From contig NZ_NSKD01000001.1 of assembly GCF_002286965.1 (NCBI RefSeq), positions 248,001 to 312,000 on the forward strand: a stretch of 64,000 nt of DNA. The letters run 5' to 3'. The stretch comes from Halovibrio salipaludis. GTDB taxonomy: Bacteria > Pseudomonadota > Gammaproteobacteria > Pseudomonadales > Oleiphilaceae. This document shows positions 52,984 through 63,266 of the stretch, one piece after another; the stretch's first letter is position 1; every line of letters starts with the position of its first letter. Under the pieces are notes generated by a model. That model was not told where the DNA came from, did not search any database, and was given only the letters and a program-made list of their open reading frames with translations. The position numbers were made by a program, and so were the translations under genes.

Positions 52984-54186
52984 TCAGTTCGCGGAATCGA
53001 CCAGGCTGTAGTCCAGCTTGTTCTCCTCCGGCGAGCTGTTGATGCTGCTCACGGTCCGCCAGTTTCGGCCGATGATGTACAGGATGCACGCGAAGTAGAT
53101 CCCGATCACCAGGGCGCCGACCCACTGGATCCTGAGGAATTCCAGCTGGAACAGCAGCGTCAGGCCGATCATGGCCACCAGATTGCCCGCAAAGTAGGGG
53201 CCCTTACCGAAGCGCTTCACCGTCAGGTTCAGGTTGTCGGTATAGAGCCGGATCAGCGAATCCAGCGAGTTGATGACCATGGTGATGCCCACTGTAACCA
53301 TGAGAATGTTGAACACGCCGGTCGTACCGATGTCCTGCACATGGTAGTAGTAAAGCACCGTGAACCAGATGCCGATGGCGATCGACGGCAGAAACAGCAT
53401 TGCCAGAAGCAGCTGCCAGGTGCGCAGACCGCCCACGAAACGTGACGTGAACTGGCCGATCATGATGGACCAGGCGAACCACCAGTACAGGTAGAAGGCG
53501 TGGTAGTCGCTCAGCGGCAGCATGAACTCATGGATGTTGCCGAAATAGCCGCCCAGCAGGCTCAGGGTACTGGCAAAATCGCCGAAGGTTCCGTTATCGG
53601 TCATGAAGGCGTAGTACCAGAACAGTGCGATCAGGCCGATGAACATCCAGCTGGTGCTCACGCTCAGCACCCGCACGTACTTGAGGCTGGTGCTGGAGTA
53701 GACGGCCATGGCAATGGACACGAAAACGATGCCGTAGAAAACGGTCTGCGCAGTGCCATCATCGCCCATTTCCGGAAGATACCAGGGAAGGTTCTTCAGC
53801 AGGAGATAGGCGGTAAAGGCACAGGTGCCGATGATCACCACGTTGTTGATAACCTTAACCACCGGAATCTCAAAGAACTTGATCCGTGGTTCGATCACGC
53901 AGAAGTAGAAACAGGTGAGGAAGTAGAAACCCCAGATCAGGAAGGCCCAGAACCCGAACTCGATCGCGAGCGGATTGGTGACGCTGTAGTCCTCCGCATA
54001 GCCACTGAATTCGGTGAGCGGGAACATGATCAGGCCCACGTCGAGGCCGGAAGTGAACAGAATGGCCATGAAGGTGAAGGTACGCACCGGTGTCACGCCC
54101 ACCACCTGCAGGTTGCCCCATCGCAGGAGAATCACTGCAATCATGGTGAAAGTGAATACCAGTCCGATACTTAGCCAGGTCAACAT
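52984..54186 (-). CDS. Divergent BCCT-family transporter (short)
   Basis: The 400-residue membrane protein matches the core of betaine/choline/carnitine transporters: AILFTSGLDVGLIMFPLTEF (41-60) parallels the unwound GMGIG helix, though as GLDVGL, and YWWFAWSIMIGQFTSRFVGG (234-253) parallels the WWxxW aromatic box helix. Usual BCCT length is above 500, so helices at one or both ends are missing. Position next to betA suggests choline or betaine uptake. Confidence 0.65.
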   Translation of the reverse strand: MLTWLSIGLVFTFTMIAVILLRWGNLQVVGVTPVRTFTFMAILFTSGLDVGLIMFPLTEFSGYAEDYSVTNPLAIEFGFWAFLIWGFYFLTCFYFCVIEPRIKFFEIPVVKVINNVVIIGTCAFTAYLLLKNLPWYLPEMGDDGTAQTVFYGIVFVSIAMAVYSSTSLKYVRVLSVSTSWMFIGLIALFWYYAFMTDNGTFGDFASTLSLLGGYFGNIHEFMLPLSDYHAFYLYWWFAWSIMIGQFTSRFVGGLRTWQLLLAMLFLPSIAIGIWFTVLYYYHVQDIGTTGVFNILMVTVGITMVINSLDSLIRLYTDNLNLTVKRFGKGPYFAGNLVAMIGLTLLFQLEFLRIQWVGALVIGIYFACILYIIGRNWRTVSSINSSPEENKLDYSLVDSAN

Positions 54187-54313
54187 AAACCAACTCCTTT
54201 GCTGGTTGCGGCGTCAATTTGCTTTCTTATGGCAATAACTCCCCTCCCGGGCCGCCTGGAGCCGTTTACAGGCGACCCGTATCAGCGCTGTCAACACTGG
54301 AGAGGAAAGGTGC

Positions 54314-55999
54314 TTAGCGGAGCACGCGCTCGGGCTCTCCGGCCCGTTGGCGCACACGCCAGTGCTCGTCCATCCCCACCGGCGCATCCAGCGGCGCCTC
54401 GGGCTGACGCCCACGGATCAGGTCCGCGGCCCGCTCAGCCACCATGATGGTCGGCCCGTTGAGGTTGCCGTTGGGGATGGTTGGAAAAACGGAGGAATCA
54501 ACAACCCGCAGACCACTGATGCCGTGCACCCGGGTCTCCGGGTCGACCACCGCCTGCGCATCCGTGCCCATGGGGCAGGTACAGGATGGGTGGTAGGCGC
54601 TTTCAACCGCCTGGCGCACGAACGCATCGATGGCTTCGTCCGAAGTCACATCGGCCCCCGGCTGAATCTCTTCGTCACGGTAGTCATCCATGGCCGGCTG
54701 GTTGATGATCTCGCGGGTCAGGCGCACGCAGTCCCGGAAGCCTTCACGGTCGTCCTCGTGCTGGAGGTAATTGAAGAGGATCTCAGGCGCGGCCTTCGGG
54801 TCCGCGGAACGCACATGCACGTGGCCACGGCTCTTAGGCTTGTTGTGGCCCACATGCACCTGGAAGCCGTGGCCCGCGAACGCCTCCTTGCCGTCGTAGC
54901 GCATGGCCGCCGGCAGGAAGTGATACTGCAGGTCGGGCCATTCGACGCCTGCCTTGGAGCGGATGAAGGCGCAGGACTCGAAGTGGTTGGTGGCGCCCAG
55001 GCCATCCTTGTTCAGGATCCAGCGCGCGCCGATCAACGCCTTACTCAGCGGGTTGAGCTTGCTGTTGAGCGAGGTAGGCTGCTTGCAGCGGAACTGGAAG
55101 TAGAACTCCAGATGGTCCTGGAGGTTCGAGCCCACGCCCGGGAGCGCGTGATTCACCTCGATACCGGCCTTGTTGAGCACATCCGGATTACCGATGCCGG
55201 AGAGCTGGAGGATGTGCGGCGACCCGATGGAGCCAGCAGACAGGATGACCTCGCTGTTGGCTTTCACATCCTGCACCTTACCACCACGTTCGTAGCGCAC
55301 GCCCACAGCCTGCTTGCCGTTGAGCAGCACCCTGTGCACCAGCGCGCCTGTCATCACAGTGAGGTTCGGGCGGCTCATCACCGGCCGAAGGTAGGCGTTG
55401 GAGGTGGAGGAGCGTCGACCGTTCTTCACGGTCATGTGCATGGGGCCGAAGCCTTCCTGCTGGTGGCCATTATAGTCCTTCGTCACGGGGTAGCCGGCCT
55501 GCTCACCGGCGTCGATAAAGGCCTGATACAGCGGGTTCTTCATGTTGTTGCCGTTGTTGGTGCCCAACGGCCCGGAGTCGCCACGGTACATGTCACCGCC
55601 AAACACCCAGGTTTCGGCCTTTTTGAAGTACGGCAGGCAGTTCTGGTAGTTCCAGCCCTCGGCGCCGTGCGCCTCCCACTCGTCAAAGTCCTTCGCATGG
55701 CCACGCACGTAGACCATGCCGTTGATGGAGGAGGAGCCGCCCAGGACCTTGCCACGCGGGCAGTGCATACGACGGTTGTCCAGGTAGGGCTCGGGCTCAG
55801 TGTGGAACTGCCAGGCGAACTTGCTGGTGTTCATGGGAATAGAGAGCGCCGTGGGCATCTGGATGAAGATGCTACGGTCGCTGCCCCCGGTCTCGAGCAG
55901 CAGGACCCGGTGGTGCGGGTCCTCTGTGAGCCGGTTCGCCAGCACGCAGCCGGCTGAGCCGGCGCCCACGATGATGGTGTCGTATTGGTGTTTACTCAT
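54314..55999 (-). CDS. betA: Choline dehydrogenase
   Basis: A 561-residue GMC oxidoreductase that oxidises choline to betaine aldehyde. The FAD motif [16 protein letters not shown] is near the N-terminus; [21 protein letters not shown] and the catalytic HPSCTCPMG (H470) are those of BetA. ATG 55999 (MSKHQYD) has GGAGTGGATCC before it; a GTG three codons earlier is possible. Follows betB by 77 bp, with a 28-bp palindrome between. Confidence 0.93.
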   Translation of the reverse strand: MSKHQYDTIIVGAGSAGCVLANRLTEDPHHRVLLLETGGSDRSIFIQMPTALSIPMNTSKFAWQFHTEPEPYLDNRRMHCPRGKVLGGSSSINGMVYVRGHAKDFDEWEAHGAEGWNYQNCLPYFKKAETWVFGGDMYRGDSGPLGTNNGNNMKNPLYQAFIDAGEQAGYPVTKDYNGHQQEGFGPMHMTVKNGRRSSTSNAYLRPVMSRPNLTVMTGALVHRVLLNGKQAVGVRYERGGKVQDVKANSEVILSAGSIGSPHILQLSGIGNPDVLNKAGIEVNHALPGVGSNLQDHLEFYFQFRCKQPTSLNSKLNPLSKALIGARWILNKDGLGATNHFESCAFIRSKAGVEWPDLQYHFLPAAMRYDGKEAFAGHGFQVHVGHNKPKSRGHVHVRSADPKAAPEILFNYLQHEDDREGFRDCVRLTREIINQPAMDDYRDEEIQPGADVTSDEAIDAFVRQAVESAYHPSCTCPMGTDAQAVVDPETRVHGISGLRVVDSSVFPTIPNGNLNGPTIMVAERAADLIRGRQPEAPLDAPVGMDEHWRVRQRAGEPERVLR

Positions 56000-56023
56000 A
56001 GGATCCACTCCAAGATGCCAACG

Positions 56024-56051
56024 GGCAAGGGCGGGGATCCCCGCCCTTGCC
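56024..56051. repeat. 28-bp perfect palindrome between betB and betA
   Basis: Positions 56024-56051 read the same on both strands, with centre GGATCC. It forms a 12- to 14-bp GC-rich hairpin in the betBA mRNA between the betB stop and the betA ribosome site. No T tract follows. May stabilise or process the message. Confidence 0.6.
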
Positions 56052-56076
56052 TGCTATAGGATCAGCAGGCGCCGGT

Positions 56077-57540
56077 TCAGAACGGTGCCTCAATATCACC
56101 CATTCCAACGTAAACGGATTTGAGCTGGGTGTAGTGGTTGATGGTCGCCGCGCCGTTCTCGCGGCCGATGCCGGACTGCTTGTAGCCGCCCACCGGCATC
56201 TCCGAGGGGGATTCGTTGTAGGCGTTGATCCAGCAGATGCCAGCCTGGATCTGGTGGATGACCCGGTGGGCTCGCTTGATGTCCCGGGTGAAGACGCCGG
56301 CGGCCAGGCCATACTGGGTGTTGTTGGCACGGCGGATGACGTCGTCTTCGTCGCGGAAGGTCAGCACGCTCATGACCGGTCCGAAGATCTCTTCCTTCAC
56401 GATCGTCATGTCATCAGTGCAGCCAGTGAAAACGGTGGGGGCGACGAAGTAGCCGCCTTCCGCGCCGGCCGGGGACAGCTCCTCGCCGCCGCAGGCCAGC
56501 GTGGCGCCTTCCTCGATACCCTTGCGGATGTAGTCCATCACCAGATCCCTGTGGCCACTGGAAATCAACGCGCCCAGATTGGTCTCCGGATCCAGCGTGT
56601 CGCCGGCGATGATGTTATTACGTGTGCGCTCGAGGACTTTCTCGATAAAGGTCGGGTACAGGTCCTCATGCACGAAAACGCGGGTGCCATTGGTGCAGAT
56701 CTCGCCCTGGGTGTAGAAGTTCGCGAGCATGGCGGCGGAGACCGCGTTATCGATTTCCGCGTCGTCGAAGATGATCAGCGGTGACTTGCCGCCCAGTTCC
56801 ATGGTGACTTCCTTGAGCGTGGTAGCGGCGCCGGCCATGACTTTCTTGCCGGTGCCCACTTCGCCCGTGATGGAGACCTTGTCGATGGCCGGCTCATGGC
56901 TCAGCCAGCTGCCAACCTCACCGGCGCCCTGCACGACGTTGAACACGCCCGCCGGCATGCCTGCCTCAATGAAGACCTCTGCCAGCTTGAGCGCGCCCAG
57001 CGGGGTTTCCTCGGACGGCTTGAAAATCATGCTATTGCCACAGGCGAGCGCCGGGGCGGACTTCCAGCAGGCGATCTGCAGCGGGTAATTCCAGGCACCG
57101 ATGCCGGCGCACACGCCCAGCGGCTCGCGCCGGGTGTAGTAGAAGTCGCCGCCCAGGTCCTGCTGATTGCCTTCCAGCGCGGGTGCCAGGCCAGCGTAGA
57201 ATTCCAGTGAGTCGGCACCGGTGTTCACATCCACCTCGCTGGCTTCCTGCCACGGCTTGCCGGCATCGAGCACTTCGATCCTTGCGAGCTCATCGTTACG
57301 CTCGCGCAGCAGCGCCACCGCCCGGTTCAGGATGCGGGCCCGCTCCATGCCGGTCATGGCTGACCAGGCGGCGAAGCCTTCACGGGCGCTTTCCAGCGCG
57401 GCCTGGCGCACGCGTTCGTCCGCCACCTCCACTTCATAGATCACCTCGCCAGTGCCCGGGTTGACCACCTCGAAGGTTTCACCGGTGCTGTTGGCCATGG
57501 GTTGGCCGGCCACAAAGTTCTGATAGCGGGTCAGTGACAT
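56077..57540 (-). CDS. betB: Betaine aldehyde dehydrogenase
   Basis: The 487-residue enzyme oxidises betaine aldehyde to glycine betaine with NAD(P)+. The catalytic residues are N151 (AWNYPLQ), E248 (MELGGKSP) and C282 ([11 protein letters not shown]). The start [13 protein letters not shown] is typical for BetB. It overlaps betI by 10 bp at its start and precedes betA, giving the operon betI-betB-betA. Confidence 0.94.
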   Translation of the reverse strand: MSLTRYQNFVAGQPMANSTGETFEVVNPGTGEVIYEVEVADERVRQAALESAREGFAAWSAMTGMERARILNRAVALLRERNDELARIEVLDAGKPWQEASEVDVNTGADSLEFYAGLAPALEGNQQDLGGDFYYTRREPLGVCAGIGAWNYPLQIACWKSAPALACGNSMIFKPSEETPLGALKLAEVFIEAGMPAGVFNVVQGAGEVGSWLSHEPAIDKVSITGEVGTGKKVMAGAATTLKEVTMELGGKSPLIIFDDAEIDNAVSAAMLANFYTQGEICTNGTRVFVHEDLYPTFIEKVLERTRNNIIAGDTLDPETNLGALISSGHRDLVMDYIRKGIEEGATLACGGEELSPAGAEGGYFVAPTVFTGCTDDMTIVKEEIFGPVMSVLTFRDEDDVIRRANNTQYGLAAGVFTRDIKRAHRVIHQIQAGICWINAYNESPSEMPVGGYKQSGIGRENGAATINHYTQLKSVYVGMGDIEAPF

Positions 57541-58136
57541 GGTTCGACTCCGTGCTGTGTCAGTATGTCGTTAATGAATGCCTGGCAGAGTTTCTCGCTC
57601 TCACGAAAGCCCTCTTCCTGGTCAGGCCAGAGAGCACTGCGCAGCCAGAACCCGTCGATCAGTGCGGCGGTCTGCTTCGCGGCGCTCCGGGCCGCCTCTA
57701 CCGGCAACAGCTGCCTGAATGAATAGCAGAGGTTGCTGTAGAGGCGGCGGTTGTTGATGTGCTGCAGGCGCGCCAGCCCCGGTTCATGCATCGCCCGCGC
57801 CCAGAAACTGAGCCAGGTGCGCGTAGCGGCCGTGGACCGCTGGAAGTCACTGAAGTTGGCTTCCACGATCGCCACCAGCCTCTGCTGGGGCGTGAGCGTT
57901 CCGGCCCCGGTGTGCTCTATCAGCGCGAGCTTGAGCTCCTCAAGCAGCTGGCGAAGCGTGGCCTCGATCAGCGCCTGCTTGCCGCCGAAGTAATGGCTGA
58001 TCAGACCGGACGACATCCCGGCGGTACGGCTGATGGCCCCGATGGTGGCACTCTGTAGCCCCAGCTCACCCACCACTTCAAGGGTGGCTTCAATAAGCTG
58101 GCGCCTGCGTTCTTCCTGGACTCCGACCTTGGGCAT
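57531..58136 (-). CDS. betI: TetR-family choline-responsive repressor
   Basis: BetI represses the bet operon and is released by choline. The 201-residue protein begins [21 protein letters not shown] and has the TetR HTH at about 20-60 ([28 protein letters not shown]). Its gene comes first in the operon and overlaps betB by 10 bp. A BetI-type operator lies right before the ATG; no Shine-Dalgarno sequence is visible. Confidence 0.93.
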   Translation of the reverse strand: MPKVGVQEERRRQLIEATLEVVGELGLQSATIGAISRTAGMSSGLISHYFGGKQALIEATLRQLLEELKLALIEHTGAGTLTPQQRLVAIVEANFSDFQRSTAATRTWLSFWARAMHEPGLARLQHINNRRLYSNLCYSFRQLLPVEAARSAAKQTAALIDGFWLRSALWPDQEEGFRESEKLCQAFINDILTQHGVEPCH

Positions 58137-58139
58137 ATA

Positions 58140-58159
58140 TTGATTAACCGTTCAATTAA
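58140..58159 (-). promoter_or_regulatory. BetI operator before betI
   Basis: TTGATTAACCGTTCAATTAA resembles known BetI sites (TTGATTGNACGNTCAAT type). It spans the inferred transcription start and ends four bases before the betI ATG, fitting autorepression. Confidence 0.62.
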
Positions 58160-58163
58160 AATA

Positions 58164-58192
58164 AGGATAGCCTGCTGATCGCCATTATTCAA
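58164..58192 (-). promoter_or_regulatory. Sigma-70 promoter of the bet operon
   Basis: On the minus strand TTGAAT (58192-58187) and TATCCT (58169-58164) are spaced exactly 17 bp. Transcription would begin within the BetI operator. Confidence 0.65.
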
Positions 58193-58316
58193 CAGGCGCG
58201 TGAGAGGTTGATGGTAACCGAACAACAGAAACCTTTCAGATCAGCAGCCTGCCGACAGGATGCATTTTCGGATTTCCGCTACACTGGCGACAGCACGCGA
58301 CGCCACCAGGAGGTCC

Positions 58317-60269
58317 ATGACCCCGCTGCGATTCATAGACCGGCTCAAGTTCTTCCTTGAACGCCAGCTCATCCGAGGCGCATTCTTCCAGCTGATGGTG
58401 GTTGGGCTGCTTATAGCCCTGATCTCGCTGATCGGTGGTCTGCTGGTGCTGCCCCTGAAGGGGGGCTTCTCGGGCCTGGGCGAAGCGCTCTGGTGGGCGT
58501 TCCTGCGGCTGACGGACCCAGGGTATCTGGGCGATGATCAGGGCAGCTGGCGGCGGGTGGTTGCCACGCTACTGACCATCAGCGGCTATGTGGTGTTCAT
58601 GGGCACCCTGGTGGCCATCATGACCCGGTGGCTGATCAGCGCCATGACCAATCTGGAACGCGGGCTCACGCCGGTCTCGCTGAAGCACCATATTGCCGTT
58701 CTGGGTTGGACCAGCCGCACCCTGCCCCTGATCACCAAGCTGCTCAGCACCACTGGCCGGATGCGGCTGTTCCTTCACCGCAATGACACCAGACGCCTGC
58801 GACTGGTGGCGCTGGCCGAGGAAGTCTCCGCCAGCCGGGAGCACCAGCTGCGCAGCGAGAGCGGCGTCGGCCGCCGTGCCCGGCAGGTCATTCTGCGCTC
58901 CGGTGACCCGCTCCAGTCCGAGGCACTGCGCCGGGTGGCCTGCCTGGATGCGGCAGCGGTCATCATTCCCGGCAGCACGCAGGCCACAGACAGCCTTCTG
59001 AACGCGGATACCGAGACCATCAAGATCCTTCTCACCATCGCAGCCCAGGCCAAGGACCAGCGCCGGCCGCTGCCCTATGTGGTGGCGGAACTGCAGGATC
59101 CGCGCCGCGAGCGCATTCTCCACAGTGCCTATGGTGGAGACCTGGAACTGGTGGCCGGGGACGCCACGCTCAGCCGCTTCATGGTCCAGACACTGCGCCA
59201 TCCGGGTCTGGCCGAGATCTTCCAGGAGATGATGATCCTGCCCGATGGCAATGAACTCTACATACGGTTCCAGGACGACTGGGCCGGTGAAACCCTGGCC
59301 AGCCTCGACAGCGGGCGGCCCAGCGCGATCGTACTGGGCGTACTTGAGCAGGCGGACAGTGACTGGGTGGTCCACATGAATGCGCCGTCCGAACAACGCC
59401 TGCGCGAGGGCGACGGGCTCATCCTGATGGCGCGGCGTTTCGAGGATAGCAATCCGGTACGTGGTCAGACCCTGGAGCCACTGCATCGGCCACCGCTCAA
59501 TGAGGTGGAGAGGCCGCCCTCCCGTCACCGGCGCATCCTGATCCTGGGCTGGAACCACAGGGTGCCGGCACTCCTGCAGGAACTGGACAGCTACCCGGGC
59601 GAAACGGCGGACATCACAGTGGCCTCGTTCTGGCCCGTGGAAGACCGCCAGAACATGATCAACGGCTATGTGCCCGAACCTGGACGCGTCAGCTGCCAGC
59701 ACGTGAAGACGGACTTCCTGATGGAGGGGGAGATTGCCCGACTGGCACCCGAACGCTATGACACCGTCATGCTGTTGACCAGTGACCGCATGGGCAGCAA
59801 CGAGGAAGCGGACGCCCGGGCCATGGTGGGCTACCTGCAGCTCCAGGATCACCTTCAGCAGGCGGGGACGTGGCCGCAGATCCTGCTGGAACTCACTGAC
59901 CCGCACAATGAGGCCCTGCTGCTGGCGCGGAACAGTGAGATCTTCCTCAGCCCCGTGATGCTCAGCCACCTGCTGGCCCAGGTCGCCCTGCGCCGGGAGC
60001 TTCGCCTGGTGTATGACGAACTCTTCACCCAGGGCGGTGCCGAGATCGGCTTCCGTGCGCTTCCCGCGGAGCTTCTGGCAGCCGACACGGACTTCCGGGC
60101 GGTGGCAAAGTGGGTTGCCACCAGCGGCGAAACCGCCCTTGGCATCCACCGTGCGCAACCAACCCCGGAAGGGCGCCACCTGACCCTCAACCCGGATCCC
60201 GGAGAACCCCTGAACCTGTCAGCGGGGGACCAACTGGTGGTGCTGGGACGCGAGCCGGAAAGGCACTGA
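58317..60269 (+). CDS. CASTOR/POLLUX-type ion channel-like protein with NAD-binding domains
   Basis: A 650-residue protein with about two to three N-terminal membrane helices (about 22-105, with GGFSGLGEALWWAFLRLTDPGYLGDD as filter region) and a large cytoplasmic part with two TrkA-N/RCK-like repeats (IAVLGWTSRTLPLI and RILILGWNHRVPAL). This layout matches the bacterial homologues of plant CASTOR/POLLUX channels. The ion is unknown. AGGAGG precedes ATG 58317. Divergent from betI. Confidence 0.8.
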   Translation: MTPLRFIDRLKFFLERQLIRGAFFQLMVVGLLIALISLIGGLLVLPLKGGFSGLGEALWWAFLRLTDPGYLGDDQGSWRRVVATLLTISGYVVFMGTLVAIMTRWLISAMTNLERGLTPVSLKHHIAVLGWTSRTLPLITKLLSTTGRMRLFLHRNDTRRLRLVALAEEVSASREHQLRSESGVGRRARQVILRSGDPLQSEALRRVACLDAAAVIIPGSTQATDSLLNADTETIKILLTIAAQAKDQRRPLPYVVAELQDPRRERILHSAYGGDLELVAGDATLSRFMVQTLRHPGLAEIFQEMMILPDGNELYIRFQDDWAGETLASLDSGRPSAIVLGVLEQADSDWVVHMNAPSEQRLREGDGLILMARRFEDSNPVRGQTLEPLHRPPLNEVERPPSRHRRILILGWNHRVPALLQELDSYPGETADITVASFWPVEDRQNMINGYVPEPGRVSCQHVKTDFLMEGEIARLAPERYDTVMLLTSDRMGSNEEADARAMVGYLQLQDHLQQAGTWPQILLELTDPHNEALLLARNSEIFLSPVMLSHLLAQVALRRELRLVYDELFTQGGAEIGFRALPAELLAADTDFRAVAKWVATSGETALGIHRAQPTPEGRHLTLNPDPGEPLNLSAGDQLVVLGREPERH

Positions 60270-60273
60270 CCCC

Positions 60274-61044
60274 TCAGCGCCCCCAGAACCGCTTCATGAT
60301 GCGGCGTGTGACCGCGGTCGGCATGGCCCCGGAGGTGGACCAGAGCCCTTTCATCGGGAGGGAAACCGGGTGGTGCACACCGCGCCCGCCCCGGGTTACG
60401 GCCCACACCTGGGCGGCGACATCCTCCGCGCCCAGATTCACCCCCATACCGTCGAACATACCGGATACGGCCCGGTTGGCGTTCACCATCCCCGTGGCGA
60501 CGAAAGGCGGCATCAGGTCACAAACACGGATGTCGTACTCCTGCCATTCAATGTCCAGCGCCTCGGTCATGGCGCGCACCGCATGCTTGGTGGCGGAATA
60601 GGACGCGAAGTCCGGCGTGCCATGGATCGCAGAGGCCGAACTCATGTTCACCACCTGGGCGCCGGGCGTATCACGGAGCCAGGGGAACGCGGTATGGAGG
60701 ACGTTCAGAAGCCCGGTCAGATTCACGTCCACCTGTGCCCTGTGGTCCTCCAGTGGAATCGCCTCAAAGCGCCCGACCCGCAGAATGCCGGCGTTGTTGT
60801 GCAGTACATCCAGCTGGCCCTCGGTGCGCGCGGCGAAACCCGCGAGCGCCTGGCGTACCGAGGCGGCATCCGTCACATCCATGACATGGACACTGCAGTT
60901 GGCCTCACCCAGTCCCTCCTGAAGGGTCCGCAGTGCCGCCTCGTCCCGATCCGCGGCTCCCACGAACCAGCCCTTCCCGGCAAACAGCTGGGCCGTGGCA
61001 CGGCCGATGCCAGCGGCTGCCCCGGTGATGAAGATCGTCTTCAT
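60274..61044 (-). CDS. Short-chain dehydrogenase/reductase
   Basis: A 256-residue SDR with the cofactor loop TGAAAGIG (7-14), NNAG (83-86), catalytic Y149 and K153 (YSATK) and a serine in NMSSAS. NADP(H) use is suggested by R33 after the second strand. Substrate unknown. It is 21 bp downstream of the AbgT transporter gene on the same strand and converges on the channel gene with 4 bp between. Confidence 0.85.
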   Translation of the reverse strand: MKTIFITGAAAGIGRATAQLFAGKGWFVGAADRDEAALRTLQEGLGEANCSVHVMDVTDAASVRQALAGFAARTEGQLDVLHNNAGILRVGRFEAIPLEDHRAQVDVNLTGLLNVLHTAFPWLRDTPGAQVVNMSSASAIHGTPDFASYSATKHAVRAMTEALDIEWQEYDIRVCDLMPPFVATGMVNANRAVSGMFDGMGVNLGAEDVAAQVWAVTRGGRGVHHPVSLPMKGLWSTSGAMPTAVTRRIMKRFWGR

Positions 61045-61065
61045 GGTTCTCTCCCTGTGTCAGCG

Positions 61066-62589
61066 TCAGCCGAGTATAACCGGGGCCCCCGGGCCCGGCG
61101 GAATGCCCAGAGCGACCCAGACCGCCAGTAATAACGGCCATACCACGGCAAAGGCGATCGCATAGGGGAGCATCAGCGCCATCAGGGTGCCGATGCCTGC
61201 CTCGGGCCGCCAACGCTGCACAAAGGCAAGGACAATGACCCAGTAGGGATTGAGGGGCGTGATGATGTTGGTCACCGAATCCCCGATGCGGTAGGCCGCC
61301 TGGGTCAGTTCCGGGCTCAGGCCCGCCTGCATCAGCATGGGCACGAACACCGGGGCCAGGAAGGCATACTTGGCGGAAGCGGAACCGATGAACAGGTTCG
61401 CCAGCATGGCGATCAGGATGAAGCCGACCGCCAGCACCGGCGCGGGTACAGCCAGGGAGGCCAGCCACTGGCCACCGGTAATCGCCAGCAGCAACCCGAG
61501 CTGGCTGTAGTTGAAAGCCTCGATGAACTGGGCCGCGACAAACGCCAGCACAATATAGGGCGCCAGTGCGGCAATGGTGGCCGACAGCATTTGCGCCACA
61601 TCGTGGTTACTGTTCAGGGTACCGGCCGCGAATCCGTAGGCCAGGCCGGGCAACAGGAACAGGATCAGCAGCAGCGGCACCATGGCCTCGACCCAGCGGG
61701 CGAAGTTCTCACCCTCGCCGTGGAGTGGCGCCCCGGGAACCAGCACCGCTGCCAGTACCAGGGCCAGGGTAATCCCGAATACGATCCCGGCATGGCGCAG
61801 CCCGCGCCCGGGGTCTGCACCCAAACCGTTATCCGCCCGGCTCTCCTGCGCCCCGGCAAGCTCAACGCCGGCCTGCCTGGGTTCCACGACCCGGGCGGTG
61901 ACCCACCACCCGACCAGTGCCAGCACCAGGGTGGAGACAATCATCAGCCACCAGTTGGCCGTGACCGCGACCGCGTAATCGGGATCCAGTATGCGCGCCC
62001 CCGCCTCGGTCAGACCCGCCAGCAATGGATCCAGGGCCGTGATCACAAGGTGAGCACTGAACCCGGCGGAGACCCCGGCAAAGGCCGCTGCCAGCCCGGC
62101 CAGGGGCGAGCGCCCCGCCGCGTGGAAAAGGATCGCCGCCAGCGGCGGCAGCACCACGTAGCCCGCATCCAGGGTGACCGAGGACAGAATCCCCAGCAGG
62201 ACCACCATGGGCGCCAGAAGCGCACGGGGTGTCAGTCTCAGAAGCCGGGCAAGCAGCGCTGGCAGCAGGCCGGAGCGCTCCGCCACGCCAATCCCCAGCA
62301 TGGCCACCAGCACCAGCCCCAGGGGCGGGAACTGCATGAAATTGTCCACCAGGTGCGAGAGCAGCCACCAGAGGCCATCACTCTCAAGCAACCCTCGGGC
62401 CTGCACCAGTTCGCCCTCGCCGGCCGCGCCCGCGGGCTTGCGCACGGACCAGCCCGCCCAGGCGGCCACCTGGGAGAGCACCATGACCAGACCCAGGGCC
62501 ATGGCGAACAGGGTGACCGGATGCGGCAGGGCGTTGCCCGCCCGCTCGATCCGATCCAGCCAGCGGGTGGAAGAAATCGCGGGTTTCAT
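61066..62589 (-). CDS. AbgT-family transporter
   Basis: The 507-residue protein has about twelve membrane helices and the AbgT motifs, such as the FSAHLVITALDPLLAGLTEAGA and GSASAKYAFLAPVFVPMLMQAG segments. AbgT imports p-aminobenzoyl-glutamate; relatives such as MtrF export antimetabolites. It overlaps the gamma-glutamylcyclotransferase-like gene by 4 bp (ATGA), suggesting a linked substrate. Confidence 0.85.
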   Translation of the reverse strand: MKPAISSTRWLDRIERAGNALPHPVTLFAMALGLVMVLSQVAAWAGWSVRKPAGAAGEGELVQARGLLESDGLWWLLSHLVDNFMQFPPLGLVLVAMLGIGVAERSGLLPALLARLLRLTPRALLAPMVVLLGILSSVTLDAGYVVLPPLAAILFHAAGRSPLAGLAAAFAGVSAGFSAHLVITALDPLLAGLTEAGARILDPDYAVAVTANWWLMIVSTLVLALVGWWVTARVVEPRQAGVELAGAQESRADNGLGADPGRGLRHAGIVFGITLALVLAAVLVPGAPLHGEGENFARWVEAMVPLLLILFLLPGLAYGFAAGTLNSNHDVAQMLSATIAALAPYIVLAFVAAQFIEAFNYSQLGLLLAITGGQWLASLAVPAPVLAVGFILIAMLANLFIGSASAKYAFLAPVFVPMLMQAGLSPELTQAAYRIGDSVTNIITPLNPYWVIVLAFVQRWRPEAGIGTLMALMLPYAIAFAVVWPLLLAVWVALGIPPGPGAPVILG

Positions 62590-63110
62590 GTCACGGCCCC
62601 ATGCGGCAGAACATCCTCCGGATAGATGGCCAGTTCGTTCTGGTGGCGCGCGAAATCCGGATCGTCGTGCGCCGGTGTCCGCAGGATGCCCTCAACATAA
62701 TCGGCCGGGAATGCATTCTCCCGGGCGCCGATCAGCACATGCGCCCGGTACCAGCTGTAGGGTGTCAGCGAGGCGTCCACATCCGTAGCTGCGTACATCC
62801 GCGCCTCCAGGGACTCCCCTTCCGGGGTCCGGGGCCGGATCAACGCCTCCTCATAGCCATTCCCCAGCCCCTCAATCCGGTCCAGGATCGGTTTCTCGCG
62901 ATCCGGGATGTCGTAGACGACGCCCAGGACCCAGTCACCCGGATCGCCGGTATGCAAGGCATCGCATTTGGCCGAATGGTCCTCGCGGCTGCGCTTGTGG
63001 AAGACCAGACGGTGACGGTGCAGCCAGCCAACCGTCAGGAAACGGGATTCCGGAACCCGGGCCTGGAGGCGGCGAATGGACATGTTCGAGCCATAGGCAA
63101 AACAGAGCAT
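62586..63110 (-). CDS. Gamma-glutamylcyclotransferase-like protein
   Basis: The 174-residue protein begins MLCFAYGSNMSIRRLQ, the YGSN-binding motif of the GGCT fold, with the catalytic glutamate probably in the GYEEALIRP region (E95 or E96). GGCTs release 5-oxoproline from gamma-glutamyl amines. It overlaps the AbgT gene by 4 bp and precedes it in the transcript. Confidence 0.82.
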   Translation of the reverse strand: MLCFAYGSNMSIRRLQARVPESRFLTVGWLHRHRLVFHKRSREDHSAKCDALHTGDPGDWVLGVVYDIPDREKPILDRIEGLGNGYEEALIRPRTPEGESLEARMYAATDVDASLTPYSWYRAHVLIGARENAFPADYVEGILRTPAHDDPDFARHQNELAIYPEDVLPHGAVT

Positions 63111-63266
63111 GATGGAACCTCTCCCGAATACGTACAGTGCCCGAAACTGCCACGGTTACCCGCCCCGGGCAATACATGGAATTGGAAGATCCTATAGGAG
63201 CCGGCTGAACCATAGCGTCTTTTCCGGCTAAAATTAGATATAAACCGGACCGGAGACGCACGCGCC

